Assembly: GCA_900199655.1 (NCBI GenBank)
Contig: FZRE01000018.1
Span: 1-64,000 of the forward strand
DNA: 64,000 nucleotides
Direction: 5' to 3'
DNA from: Prevotellaceae bacterium KH2P17
Lineage (GTDB): Bacteria; Bacteroidota; Bacteroidia; Bacteroidales; Bacteroidaceae
Notes under the pieces: generated by a model
Told to the model about the DNA's origin: nothing
Databases searched by the model: none
Seen by the model: the letters and a program-made list of their open reading frames with translations, nothing else
Position numbers and translations under genes: made by a program
Shown: piece after piece, positions 27,245 to 35,914 of the stretch
Layout of the letters: every line of letters begins with the position of its first letter
Numbering within the stretch: the first letter of the stretch is position 1

Positions 27245-27363
27245 CGATAGCTTCGGGAAAAGTGGAGATATAGGGCAAGTGCGGCGAGGGGTGCCCGGGG
27301 CTCTGCCGGAGGCGGGGAGAAGGACGGACGGAGGGCGCACGGGGGCGTTATGCCTGCCCGTGC

Positions 27364-28662
27364 CTACTCCAGCGAGTCGTAGAGGGCGCGCTTGAAACGG
27401 CCGAAGATATCGAGGCGGTTGTACTTCCAGTTCCACGGTACGGGCGACACCCGGTTGGTGAGGAACACGTAAACCAGCTGGTTATCGGGGTCTACCCACA
27501 CCTCTGTTCCCGTAAAGCCGCTGTGGCCGAAGGTGCTTAGCGGCAGGAAGTTGGCGGCATCGTGCGCATCCGGACGGTCGAACCCGAGGCCCCGGCGGCT
27601 GATGTCGCTCTGCGTGGTCTCGAAGAGCCGGCACGTTGACTGGCTGAGATACCGCCGGCCGTTGAGCTCTCCCTTGTTGAGGTACATCTGGTAGATGAGC
27701 GCCAAGTCTTGGGCCGTGGAGAAGAGTCCGGCCTCTCCGGCCACGCCGCCCATGAACGATGCCACCTCGTCTTGTGTGTAGCCCTGCATCTCGCGCAGTC
27801 CTCGCAGCACGTCGTTCTGCACCGTTGGCACTATCTGCTGCCTGCCATAGCGGCGCCGGGGCAGGAAGAGGGTGTGGCGGGCGCCCATGGGCAGGTAGAA
27901 CGACTGTTCCACATAGTCGGACAGCGACTGCCCCGTAATGGCCTCCACGACCCACTGCAGGACGATGAAGCCTATGTCGCTGTAGCTGTACCGGCGCGGT
28001 CCCAGCTCCACGCGCGCCACCCTGGCGCGCAGTGTATCTGCGTAGCGGTCGGCAAACCACATGCCGTCGTAAACGTGCTGGTGGTGAGTAGCGTCCTCAA
28101 CTGGGCTGAACGTGCCGGGCAGGTAGCTGAAGTGCGACATGAAGAGGTGCTCCTCCAGCTGGTTGGGGTGGCGTTCGTCGGGTTGTTTCTGCGTGAGGGG
28201 CGGGGCGAAGGAGCTGCTGTCTACGGCCGCTTCGTAGAAGGGAATGGTCATGGGAAAGCCTGACTGGTGGAACAGCAGGTCGCCGATGGTGATGCCGCTC
28301 TTATCGGCCGTGCGCAGGAAAGGCAGGTAGCGGGAGGCCCGGTCGTCAAGCCGCAGGCGCCCCTCGTCGTAGAGTTTCATTACTGCCAGCACGGTGGCAG
28401 TGGTCTTGGTGACCGAGGCCAGGTCGTAGAGGTCGGTGGGCTGCACCTTCCGGTGCACGCGGTCGGAGTGGTAGCCGTAGCATTTGCTCAGCACCACCCG
28501 CCCATGCTGCGCCACTACTACCTGGCATCCGGGAAATGCTCCCATACGGATGCCGTAGCCGGCTATGGAGTCTACGGCCGGCGCAAGTTTCTCTACACAC
28601 ACCCGTTTCTGCGCCGCACAGGGCAGAAACAGCAAACCGAGCATGAAAAGTAGGTTCTTCAT
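27364..28662 (-). CDS. Exported beta-lactamase-family serine hydrolase
   Basis: A 432-residue class C beta-lactamase/penicillin-binding-like hydrolase with a signal peptide (MKNLLFMLGLLFLPCAAQ). The nucleophile motif SVTK is at residues 83-86 (DLASVTKTT); the second motif is YSD (RRYSYSDIGF) in place of YxN, and the third is HSG in FGHSGFTG. This combination fits EstB-like esterases or D-aminopeptidase-type enzymes more than true beta-lactamases. Probable location is the periplasm; the substrate is unknown. It is transcribed toward the second susCD locus and has no linked partner. Confidence 0.88.
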   Translation of the reverse strand: MKNLLFMLGLLFLPCAAQKRVCVEKLAPAVDSIAGYGIRMGAFPGCQVVVAQHGRVVLSKCYGYHSDRVHRKVQPTDLYDLASVTKTTATVLAVMKLYDEGRLRLDDRASRYLPFLRTADKSGITIGDLLFHQSGFPMTIPFYEAAVDSSSFAPPLTQKQPDERHPNQLEEHLFMSHFSYLPGTFSPVEDATHHQHVYDGMWFADRYADTLRARVARVELGPRRYSYSDIGFIVLQWVVEAITGQSLSDYVEQSFYLPMGARHTLFLPRRRYGRQQIVPTVQNDVLRGLREMQGYTQDEVASFMGGVAGEAGLFSTAQDLALIYQMYLNKGELNGRRYLSQSTCRLFETTQSDISRRGLGFDRPDAHDAANFLPLSTFGHSGFTGTEVWVDPDNQLVYVFLTNRVSPVPWNWKYNRLDIFGRFKRALYDSLE

Positions 28663-28702
28663 CTATCTTAATTCCTTATCTGTCAAAACACTCCCAAAGG
28701 CC

Positions 28703-28800
28703 GATGGCCTTCAGGTTCCTTGTCTCCTTCAGCTTCCGTAATTACCAATGGCCTTCAGGTTCCTTGTCTTTCTCAACATTCCTGCAATCCAATGGCCTTA
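28703..28800 (+). repeat. 44-bp-spaced direct repeat in 500-bp gap
   Basis: A 'atggccttcaggttccttg' segment begins at 28704 and 28748 and a third partial copy (aatggcctta) at 28791, again 44 bp on. The rest of the gap (28663-29169) is pyrimidine-rich with the trehalase promoter and leader; no gene is evident. Confidence 0.8.
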
Positions 28801-28980
28801 ACTTCTTTATCTACCTTAACTTCTTTAACTTCTTACATCCGACGTTTCTCCTTGCAAAGTTAGCGAAAAAACATGAAACCGCCGTCCTCTGGAGCCATGA
28901 ATTACGCCCCGGCACAGACTGCAGGCAGCGTTCGCGGCAGCGCCGGCAAGCGGATTTTCTTCATTTTTCTGCTCCACGGG

Positions 28981-29011
28981 TTGATGGTATCAATCGTTTT
29001 TGCTATATTTG
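28981..29011 (+). promoter_or_regulatory. Promoter of the trehalase gene
   Basis: TTG at 28981-28983, a 20-bp gap, TATATTTG at 29004-29011. The leader to the ATG is about 150 nt, long for this window. Confidence 0.7.
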
Positions 29012-29169
29012 CACGCATACCATTATGCCAACGGCAGGAGGCTGCCAGGAACGCAACAACCCCACCTGCGGCGGCAACGCGAAAGCCGGGGCCACGCACC
29101 CGGCGGCGTTCTCCGCGCCCTGCCGGCTCTCCGGCCCACCGCTCCAACCAAACCAACGAAGCTAAGAAC

Positions 29170-30855
29170 ATGAACCCAAGACACTTTTCAATCTCCGCAG
29201 CCGTCCTCTTTCTCGCGCTGCTTGCAACGGGATGCGGCAACAAGACCACCGACACAACCGCACTGGTGCTGCAAAGTCCCGAGACAATGTACGGACAACT
29301 CTTCTACGACGTGATGCAAACCGACTCGCTCTTCGGCCCCGGCAGGCTCTTTGCCGACTCGAAGGACTTCCTGGACTGCACGCCTAAACAGGACACCGAC
29401 GACATTCTGCGCGCCTACGAAGCGCAGCAGCCGAAGGGCGCCACGCAGCTGGCAGCCTTCCTGAAGGCGCACTTCGCGCTGCCTGCCGATGAGGCCAAGG
29501 CCTTTGGCGACAGCAGTGACATCGGCACGCACATACGGAAACTGTGGACCGTACTGCGCCGCAGCTCCAACGACCTGCCCCATCCCGGCACGCTGATACC
29601 GCTGCGGCACAGCTACATCGTGCCCGGCGGGCGCTTCCGTGAGATATACTACTGGGACAGCTACTTTACGATGCTGGGCCTGATAGCCGACGGCGAGACG
29701 GAACTGGCAGAGGAGATGACGGCCAACTTTGCCGACCTGATAACCCTGGTGGGCTTCATTCCCAACGGCAACCGCACCTACTACTTGAGCCGCTCGCAGC
29801 CTCCGTTCTTTGCATACATGGTAGACGCCATTGCCGACAGCAAGGCCGACAGCACCGTGTACACCCACTACCTGCCGCAACTGCAGGCCGAGTACGACTT
29901 CTGGATGGCGGGGCGCAAGTCGCTCTCGGCTGCTAACCCGGCCAGCCTCCACTGCGTCCGCATGCCCGACGGCGAGATACTGAACCGCTACTGCGACCGT
30001 TTGGACACGCCGCGTGGGGAGATGTACCGCAACGACATGGAGACCGCGCGCCAGCTGCAGGCCCTCCATCACCCCTCACCTAACACCCATCACCCCTCAC
30101 CCAACATCCAACACCCCTCATCCACCACCCACCACGCCCTCTTCCGCCACCTCCGTTCGGCGGCCGAATCGGGCTGGGATTTCTCTTCGCGCTGGCTTAC
30201 CGACGAGCGTAACCTGCACACTATCCATACCACCGACTTTGTTGCCGTTGACCTCAACGCACTGCTCTGCCACCTGGAGCAGACGCTCGCCAAGGCTTAC
30301 GCCCTGCAGGGCGACCGCCGGCAGGCCGACTTCTACGCCCTGCAGGCCGGCAAACGCATCAGCGCCATCGGCAAATACTGCTGGGACAGGCAGCGTGGCG
30401 CCTTCTTCGACTACGACATCAGCCGCCGCGAACGCAGCCGGCGCCTGACTGCTGCCACGGCTTTCCCGCTCTTTACGGCCATCGCCACGCGGCAACAGGC
30501 AGAGCGCACGGCCGCCGTTATCAGGCAACAACTGCTGCGACGGGGCGGCATCGTGACCACAAACGTGAACTCCGGACAGCAGTGGGACGCCCCCAACGGG
30601 TGGGCACCCCTGCAGTGGATTACCTTCAGAGGGCTGATTAACTACGGCATGCAGGCCGATGCCGTAACGCTGCGGAAGCGCTGGACGGGCATGGTAGAAC
30701 AGGTTTACGCCCACACCCACAGGCTGCTTGAGAAGTACAACGTGGTGAACGTGAGCGATACGGGCGGCGGCGAATACCAAAACCAGGACGGTTTCGGCTG
30801 GACCAACGGCGTGTACCGGGCCATGAAGACGTGCAACACCGGGCCCCGCAAATAG
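29170..30855 (+). CDS. Alpha,alpha-trehalase (GH37), lipoprotein, with 7-bp repeat insertion
   Basis: A 561-residue GH37 trehalase, splitting trehalose to two glucose units. It begins with a lipoprotein signal (LALLATGC, Cys21). Both trehalase signatures are present: PGGRFREIYYWDSYFTMLGL at about residue 152 and QQWDAPNGWAPLQW at about residue 469. Between NDMETARQLQ and FRHLRSAAESGWDFSSRW lies a run of HHPSPNT-like residues (about 299-322) encoded by ten 7-bp repeats; it sits in a loop and is foreign to the family. The start was set at the lipoprotein ATG, although the frame is open 99 codons upstream across the promoter. Envelope location suggests use of external trehalose. Confidence 0.93.
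   Translation: MNPRHFSISAAVLFLALLATGCGNKTTDTTALVLQSPETMYGQLFYDVMQTDSLFGPGRLFADSKDFLDCTPKQDTDDILRAYEAQQPKGATQLAAFLKAHFALPADEAKAFGDSSDIGTHIRKLWTVLRRSSNDLPHPGTLIPLRHSYIVPGGRFREIYYWDSYFTMLGLIADGETELAEEMTANFADLITLVGFIPNGNRTYYLSRSQPPFFAYMVDAIADSKADSTVYTHYLPQLQAEYDFWMAGRKSLSAANPASLHCVRMPDGEILNRYCDRLDTPRGEMYRNDMETARQLQALHHPSPNTHHPSPNIQHPSSTTHHALFRHLRSAAESGWDFSSRWLTDERNLHTIHTTDFVAVDLNALLCHLEQTLAKAYALQGDRRQADFYALQAGKRISAIGKYCWDRQRGAFFDYDISRRERSRRLTAATAFPLFTAIATRQQAERTAAVIRQQLLRRGGIVTTNVNSGQQWDAPNGWAPLQWITFRGLINYGMQADAVTLRKRWTGMVEQVYAHTHRLLEKYNVVNVSDTGGGEYQNQDGFGWTNGVYRAMKTCNTGPRK
30065..30134. repeat. Heptanucleotide tandem repeat (cccatca-type)10 inside trehalase gene
   Basis: Ten diverged 7-bp units (cccatca, cccctca, cccaaca, tccacca and similar) in strict 7-bp register. 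They are the same family as the repeat in the SpoU gene, and in both genes the C-rich strand is the coding strand. Confidence 0.93.
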
Positions 30856-30892
30856 TTCCCGTTACCCCTGACGGGGGCGGACGGGACAAAAC

Positions 30893-30936
30893 AAAACCGC
30901 CGGACAGCACATCTTGCTTGCTGTCCGGCGGTTTTT
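30893..30936. terminator. Bidirectional terminator, trehalase / DUF6377 gene
   Basis: aaaaccgccggacagca (30893-30909) pairs perfectly with tgctgtccggcggtttt (30919-30935) around a 9-nt loop, with T-runs on both strands. It overlaps the end of the DUF6377 gene. Confidence 0.92.
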
Positions 30937-32597
30937 CAGGTACGGTTCTGGGTGCCCAGTTTCTTCACCTTGCGCTCAAAGTTGTCGCGGTCGGCCACGG
31001 CCCAGTTCTTCACCCGCGCCCTGTAATTGTAAATGGTGTTGACCGAGTAGTGCAGAAACTCGGCTATCTTAGAGCTGTCCTCTATGCCCACACGTATGAG
31101 GGCGAAGATGCGGAGCGACACGGGCATGTGGCCATCGTCCGTGAGCTGTATCTGTTGTTGTGGCAGGAGCAGGGCGTTGAACTCCTCAACAAAGGTGGGG
31201 AAGAGGTGCAGGAAGGCGTCGTCGAAGTTGTTGTAAAGCTCGTCGAGCTCGCGCTCCTTGAGCGTGGTGGAACGCGTTTCCCGGAACAACTCGTCGTACT
31301 GCCTGTTCTTCATCATCTTGTTGACCTTGCGGCGGAAGGACTCTATCTTGTCTACATAGAGCGAGCAGAGGCTCATGAAGCGGCCGATGTACTCCTCCTT
31401 GACGCGGTTCGACTCGCCCAACTTGAGGTTGCTGCTGGCCAGCTGGCGGTTGAGTTCGGAGAGACGGCTGTTGATTTCGGACAGCTGTGCATTGGAGTGC
31501 TTGAGCTTTCGGCCTGCAAGGGCGAGCTTCTTGCGCTGACTGTTCACGTAAAAAACCGACACCAGCAACAGCAAAGCCAGCACGGCACTGAAGAGCGCGG
31601 CCACCATCACCAGCCGCGTTTTGCGCTCGTTCTCCTGCTTGTAGCGGTTGGCAATGTCGGCCAGCAGGGGCGATATCTGCCAGCGGCGCTGTCTGGAACC
31701 GAAGCGGTTGGCACTCTCGCTGGTGAAGGAAATGTAGCGGTAGCTGCGGTCTACATCGCCCTGAAGCATCAGCTGGTTTGATATTTCCCACATGGAGCCC
31801 TGGTCCATCACGCCGTTACGTACATCGGCCAGGGCCGACTCTGCCAGCCAGTACATCATGCGCGTAGTATCGTTAACGGCTTTGTACTCCAGGTAGCGGT
31901 ACAGTGCTACCATGGCATAGCGGTGGGAACCCTTGCGGACGGTCTTGAGCCACTCGGTGTTGAGCCGCATGGAGGCCGCATGGTCGCCCTGGTTCATGAG
32001 GTGCAGCTCGCGGGTGCGGTAGCTCAGGTCGGAGTGGGGCGATATGTGAGCCAGCATGAGCTGCTCGAACTTGTCGGCCTCCGCGCGGTAGTGGCGCTTC
32101 AGTGCAGCCACGGAGGTGTAGTAGGCCAGCTCGTTGTTGCGGTTGTAGCAGGCATGGAAGTACTCTCCCACATCGTCGGGGCCGAGCAGGTTCTGGTCTA
32201 CCAGCTGCAGGTATTCCTGTGCTTCGTCGTAAAGACCGGTGTTCGAGCAGCAGAGCGACAGCAGGATGTTGCAGCGGTTGCGCCTGCGGGCGTCGTTCAT
32301 CTGTGCGGCTATCTGCTCGCAGCGCATGAGCCAGTCCATGGCCGAGTAGTTCTCAAACGGCCGGTACTCCTCGTAAAGCTGGTAGCAGATGGCGTACTTG
32401 AGCTCGTTACTGACCGCCCGCTGCAGTTGCTGCTTGAGCTGGGCGATGCTTTTCTCCTTGCGCGCCACGTAAAAGGACGAGTTGTCGATGGCTTCGTCCA
32501 GGCAGGCGTAGATGGAGTCGAGGTTGTGCAGGGGTTCGGCTGCCCGCACGCAGAGCGGCGCGAGCAACAGCAGGAGGGGCAGGAGATATTGTTTCAT
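30936..32597 (-). CDS. DUF6377-type membrane transcriptional regulator
   Basis: A 553-residue protein with a signal peptide, a helical TPR-like periplasmic region (about 20-325), one membrane helix (VMVAALFSAVLALLLLVSVF, about residue 335), a coiled coil (LKHSNAQLSEINSRLSELNR) and a C-terminal HTH-like segment (IRVGIEDSSKIAEFLHYSVN). This layout is that of Bacteroidetes regulators with a DUF6377 domain, which sit beside SusCD loci and are thought to sense sugar and bind DNA from the membrane. It lies just downstream of the GH16-SGBP-SusD-SusC unit under its own promoter, so it is the likely regulator of that locus. Ligand and operator are unknown. Confidence 0.85.
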   Translation of the reverse strand: MKQYLLPLLLLLAPLCVRAAEPLHNLDSIYACLDEAIDNSSFYVARKEKSIAQLKQQLQRAVSNELKYAICYQLYEEYRPFENYSAMDWLMRCEQIAAQMNDARRRNRCNILLSLCCSNTGLYDEAQEYLQLVDQNLLGPDDVGEYFHACYNRNNELAYYTSVAALKRHYRAEADKFEQLMLAHISPHSDLSYRTRELHLMNQGDHAASMRLNTEWLKTVRKGSHRYAMVALYRYLEYKAVNDTTRMMYWLAESALADVRNGVMDQGSMWEISNQLMLQGDVDRSYRYISFTSESANRFGSRQRRWQISPLLADIANRYKQENERKTRLVMVAALFSAVLALLLLVSVFYVNSQRKKLALAGRKLKHSNAQLSEINSRLSELNRQLASSNLKLGESNRVKEEYIGRFMSLCSLYVDKIESFRRKVNKMMKNRQYDELFRETRSTTLKERELDELYNNFDDAFLHLFPTFVEEFNALLLPQQQIQLTDDGHMPVSLRIFALIRVGIEDSSKIAEFLHYSVNTIYNYRARVKNWAVADRDNFERKVKKLGTQNRT

Positions 32598-32625
32598 GGA
32601 GCTGTCGGTAAGGGATTGGACGGTA

Positions 32626-32655
32626 CAAAGGTAATGGTTTTAGGTCTATCGGCAA
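32626..32655 (-). promoter_or_regulatory. Promoter of the DUF6377 gene
   Basis: Minus strand: TTG (32655-32653), a 19-bp gap, TACCTTTG (32633-32626), 28 nt before the ATG. Confidence 0.7.
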
Positions 32656-32669
32656 AGAGCTGCGGACAG

Positions 32670-32758
32670 AAAAAACCTCGCGGGCAGGCCTGGCTGCCGG
32701 CATCGTCTCCGCCGAAAATCAGGGAGACAGGGCCGACGGCAGGCACTGCGCCGCGAGG
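32670..32758 (-). terminator. Branched hairpin terminator of the beta-glucan locus
   Basis: On the minus strand ccgcgagg's partner cctcgcgg (32758-32751) opens and ccgcgagg (32683-32676) closes, followed by six T. Inside are further complementary pairs (cctgccgtcggc with gccggcagcc; gtctcc with ggagac), so the RNA end should be branched. Confidence 0.7.
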
Positions 32759-32843
32759 CTGTTATCCTACATCATCCTAAATCATATAACCTTAATATAC
32801 AGTTTTATTTCACAAAGCCCGCCGGCTTGCTACAGTGTTGTTG

Positions 32844-33968
32844 CTATTTCTGGTAAACGCGCAGGTAATCTACCTCCATGGTGGCGGGCAGTACGCTCTC
32901 GTCTACGCCCTGCTGGCCGCCCCAGGCTCCGCCCCATGCAAGGTTGAAGATGGGGTAGAAGGCCGAGTCGAAGGGCCAGGCATCCTTGCCCGTACCATCG
33001 TTCTGGTAGGTGAGCAGCTTTTCACCGTCAATGTAGAAGGTCATGTAGTCAGCCGTCCACTCCATGGCGTACACGTGGAAGCCGTCGGTAGCACCGCTTA
33101 CCTTGCGGTTGGCGCTCTCTGTGGCCGTTCCGGTGTTGTTGTACTTGTTGCAGTGAATGGTGCTGTAAATCACGTCCTGGTTAAAGCCCACGTGCTCCAT
33201 GATGTCGATTTCGCCGTCGCCGGGCCAGCTGCTGAAGTTGACGGGCATCATCCAGAAGGCCGGCCAGGTGCCCTTGCCCTTGGGAAGTTTGAGCTTGGCC
33301 TCGATGTAACCGTAGCGGTAGCCCGTCTTGACGTTGGCATATACGCGGCCCGAGTAGACCTTGTCGTCCAGCTTGAAGCAATGAATGAGCATCTTGCCGT
33401 TGCGCACCTCGGTCACTCGGTGGCCGTCTATCTGGCCGTTTACATAGGCTTGCAGCTCGTTGTTTACCCAGTAGGGGTCCTTCACCTCGTGCGTCCAGCT
33501 GGCAGCAGAGAGCTCGCCGTCCTTGTCGAATTCATCATGGAAAACGAGTTTATAGTCGTTGCCCAAGGGGCATTTCAGTGAGTCAGGTTTGGCTCCGGCT
33601 GCCTGTTTGACGAAGAAATAGCCCCGGCCCGTTCCTGAGAGCAGCGTGAGGGTGGCTATACGCTCCTTCTCCGTGGCGTTGCTGTCTACGGTTACGATGA
33701 GCGTACCCTTACGTGTTGTTCCGTTGTTGGGGCTTACCTTGGCCCAGGCAGCAGAGCTGATGACTGCCCACTCCTGGTCGGTGGTGAAGGTGACCGAATC
33801 TTGGCCGCCTGCAGGGGATAGGAAGAGACTGTCTGCTGAGAGCTTGATGTTGGGGCTTTGCGTTCCTATGGGCTCCACATCAGCACCATTGTCGTCGCTG
33901 CTACAGGCGGTGAAGCCTGCAGCCAATGCAAAGAGAAAGCTGGCAAATATCATTTTTTTCATATTCAT
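32844..33968 (-). CDS. GH16 beta-glucanase lipoprotein with BACON-like domain
   Basis: A 374-residue lipoprotein (ALAAGFTAC). Residues about 40-125 resemble a BACON domain (LFLSPAGGQDSVTFTTDQEW), a module that often holds the enzyme off the membrane. The rest is a GH16 catalytic domain with the retaining active site GEIDIMEH (Glu253, Asp255, Glu258) and the surrounding WPAFWMMPVNFSSWPGDG and WTADYMTFYIDGEKL. GH16 enzymes of this type cut beta-1,3- or mixed-linkage beta-1,3/1,4-glucans inside the chain. It is the last gene of the susC-susD-SGBP-GH16 operon, 12 nt after the binding-protein stop, and would be the surface endo-enzyme that makes oligosaccharides for import. Confidence 0.93.
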   Translation of the reverse strand: MNMKKMIFASFLFALAAGFTACSSDDNGADVEPIGTQSPNIKLSADSLFLSPAGGQDSVTFTTDQEWAVISSAAWAKVSPNNGTTRKGTLIVTVDSNATEKERIATLTLLSGTGRGYFFVKQAAGAKPDSLKCPLGNDYKLVFHDEFDKDGELSAASWTHEVKDPYWVNNELQAYVNGQIDGHRVTEVRNGKMLIHCFKLDDKVYSGRVYANVKTGYRYGYIEAKLKLPKGKGTWPAFWMMPVNFSSWPGDGEIDIMEHVGFNQDVIYSTIHCNKYNNTGTATESANRKVSGATDGFHVYAMEWTADYMTFYIDGEKLLTYQNDGTGKDAWPFDSAFYPIFNLAWGGAWGGQQGVDESVLPATMEVDYLRVYQK

Positions 33969-33980
33969 TGTTCTTGTTTT

Positions 33981-35891
33981 TTATTCCGTTTTCTTGAGTA
34001 CAATATCCTTGACGATAACCTCCGTGTTGGCAGGATTTCCGCCGAAGTCGAGATAGAGGTCAATGGACTCCATGTCGTCGGGTGCCACCTGTGCCGGGAA
34101 CTTGATGACATTATCCTCTCCGCCGGTGAGGTTTACCTGCTTGGCAAAGAAGAAGATGCCGTCATTGTCTTTGCCGTGCTTCACGAGTTTTATGGTTACA
34201 TTGGTCAAATCGACATTAGGAGCCATCACGCAGCCAAAGTCGAAGGTATCGCCCTTGGCGCAGGAGAGCGGCGTAAAGAATGCTACCTGGTTCTGCCATT
34301 GCAGGACTGTGGGCTGTGGGAAGGTGAGGGTGTAGACATTGCCCTCATGTTTAAAGCCCTGATGTTCGGCATAGGGGGCCCAACTTCCGTCGGTGTAATT
34401 GAAGAACATCTCGCAATCGGTAGCGTCGACCGTTTTCCACAGGTTATTAGGTGTATCGTAAGCGTAGGGCGTGTTGTCTTCAGTTGGAGGTGGGGCAGGA
34501 TGACCAGCGCCGTCATCGCAGTCGTGCTCCTTGAATACTACGTCACTTACTCTGACTGTTGTGCCTGCTGGATTTCCGCCGAAGTCGAGAACAAGGTCTA
34601 CGTTGGCCATGTCAATCCCTTTCAGATTGTCTTTATAGAACACAACTTCGTCTCCCCCAGCCAAATCTACATGGTCTTCAAAGAAGTAGTTGTTGGCATC
34701 ATCGTGGTTGACGAGCTTTATCGTAGCCCCTTTCACATCCTTCGAGGCTTCTATCTTGAGTGAGAAGTCGTATCGGGTGGCTGCATTGGAAGTCATGTCG
34801 GTAAAGAACTTGACCTGTGCCTGCCACAGTTGCGACGAAGCATCGGGCAGGGTAATGGTGTAGGAACCACTGCCGTTGTCGGCAAATCCAATGGGGTTGG
34901 GGTTCGTTGTCCAATCGTTACCGTTGGCATAGAAGAAGTCGTTGGTGTAGTGCATGGACTTCCACATGTTGCAGTTGCTGTCATACTTGTAGCCACTGAA
35001 GGTAGGCGTGGTAACTACATCGTCCGTGCTGGTGAGGATAAAGTGCCAGGCAATGGAGCCGTTGTCGTAAACCAGCACCATCTTTCGGGAGGTAAGGTCT
35101 TCTATCCGGAAGCGGGGATGCTCGTATTGGTCGGCAGTGGAGAGGTAAGGGAACAGCGTTTTGTCGGCCAGGACGAGAAACTTCTGCTCGCCGTCCATCA
35201 CAACCTTGTAGGTTGACTGCTGCGTCTGCACCTGTGCCATGTAGTCGGAACCGTTGTTGGTATTGAACTCATTGAAGAGTCCACTGCCCGTATTGACGAA
35301 CACGGTGCCGCCTTCGCCCGGGTTGTAGGTATATCCGCCTTCGGCTGTAAAGGTAATCCGGTCGTCGTAAAGTCCCATGTCGGCTTTCTCGTCGGCAGCA
35401 GCACGCCACCAGTTGGTGCCGTCGGTGCCCGGTTGGCCACAGGCCATGTGGGCAGGCTGGGCATGGTCGATGCGCCACTCCTTACCTACAAGGCGGGTGA
35501 TGATGGTCGGGTCGAGTAAGTCATTATCCACTTGGAACTGCTTACGCAGGCCGGCACGGCTGAAACCGTTACGGTTGGCCACGTGGAGTTCTGCGGAATA
35601 GGTTCCGCGAGTGCTGTAGATTTTGGTCAAATTCGTCAAGGTTGAGTAGAAATCAGGTGTGCCGTCCATGTTCGTATCGATAAACCACACGGGATAACAA
35701 CCGGTCGGCAGCTGGCCAACCGACATGCTTACCTCGTTTGTGGTCTGGTCTACGCTGACCGTACAGTCCAGCCCTTCGATGGTTGGCAGGCCGTTTTCGT
35801 CGGCTCCCTCGTAGTCTTCGGGCGAGCAGGCCGTCATTGCCAAGCCTGCCAGAAGCGCCATGGCCATATATTTAAAACTGTGTCTTTTCAT
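33981..35891 (-). CDS. Surface glycan-binding lipoprotein (SGBP-like) with two tandem C-terminal domains
   Basis: A 636-residue lipoprotein (LLAGLAMTAC). An N-terminal PKD-like domain (about 30-135) is followed by a middle region (about 140-320) and two similar domains of about 145 residues (about 335-480 and 487-636). The duplication is visible in paired motifs: LWQAQVKFFTDMTS / LQWQNQVAFFTPLS, GATIKLVNHDD / NVTIKLVKHGK and DLVLDFGGNPAGTTVRVSDV / DLYLDFGGNPANTEVIVKDI. Such domains resemble carbohydrate-binding modules of SGBPs in beta-glucan loci. Placed between susD and the GH16 gene, it probably captures the glucan at the cell surface. Carbohydrate specificity is inferred from the GH16 neighbour. 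Confidence 0.85.
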   Translation of the reverse strand: MKRHSFKYMAMALLAGLAMTACSPEDYEGADENGLPTIEGLDCTVSVDQTTNEVSMSVGQLPTGCYPVWFIDTNMDGTPDFYSTLTNLTKIYSTRGTYSAELHVANRNGFSRAGLRKQFQVDNDLLDPTIITRLVGKEWRIDHAQPAHMACGQPGTDGTNWWRAAADEKADMGLYDDRITFTAEGGYTYNPGEGGTVFVNTGSGLFNEFNTNNGSDYMAQVQTQQSTYKVVMDGEQKFLVLADKTLFPYLSTADQYEHPRFRIEDLTSRKMVLVYDNGSIAWHFILTSTDDVVTTPTFSGYKYDSNCNMWKSMHYTNDFFYANGNDWTTNPNPIGFADNGSGSYTITLPDASSQLWQAQVKFFTDMTSNAATRYDFSLKIEASKDVKGATIKLVNHDDANNYFFEDHVDLAGGDEVVFYKDNLKGIDMANVDLVLDFGGNPAGTTVRVSDVVFKEHDCDDGAGHPAPPPTEDNTPYAYDTPNNLWKTVDATDCEMFFNYTDGSWAPYAEHQGFKHEGNVYTLTFPQPTVLQWQNQVAFFTPLSCAKGDTFDFGCVMAPNVDLTNVTIKLVKHGKDNDGIFFFAKQVNLTGGEDNVIKFPAQVAPDDMESIDLYLDFGGNPANTEVIVKDIVLKKTE

Positions 35892-35914
35892 ATTGCTTTG
35901 TGCTGATTAAAACA

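Noticed and set aside
27364..28662. True class C beta-lactamase.
   Set aside because: The second motif is YSD and the third HSG in place of YxN and KTG, so an esterase or peptidase of the same fold is more likely.
28873..29169. Longer N-terminus for the trehalase (99 extra codons).
   Set aside because: The extension spans the promoter at 28981-29011 and would place the lipoprotein signal in mid-protein.
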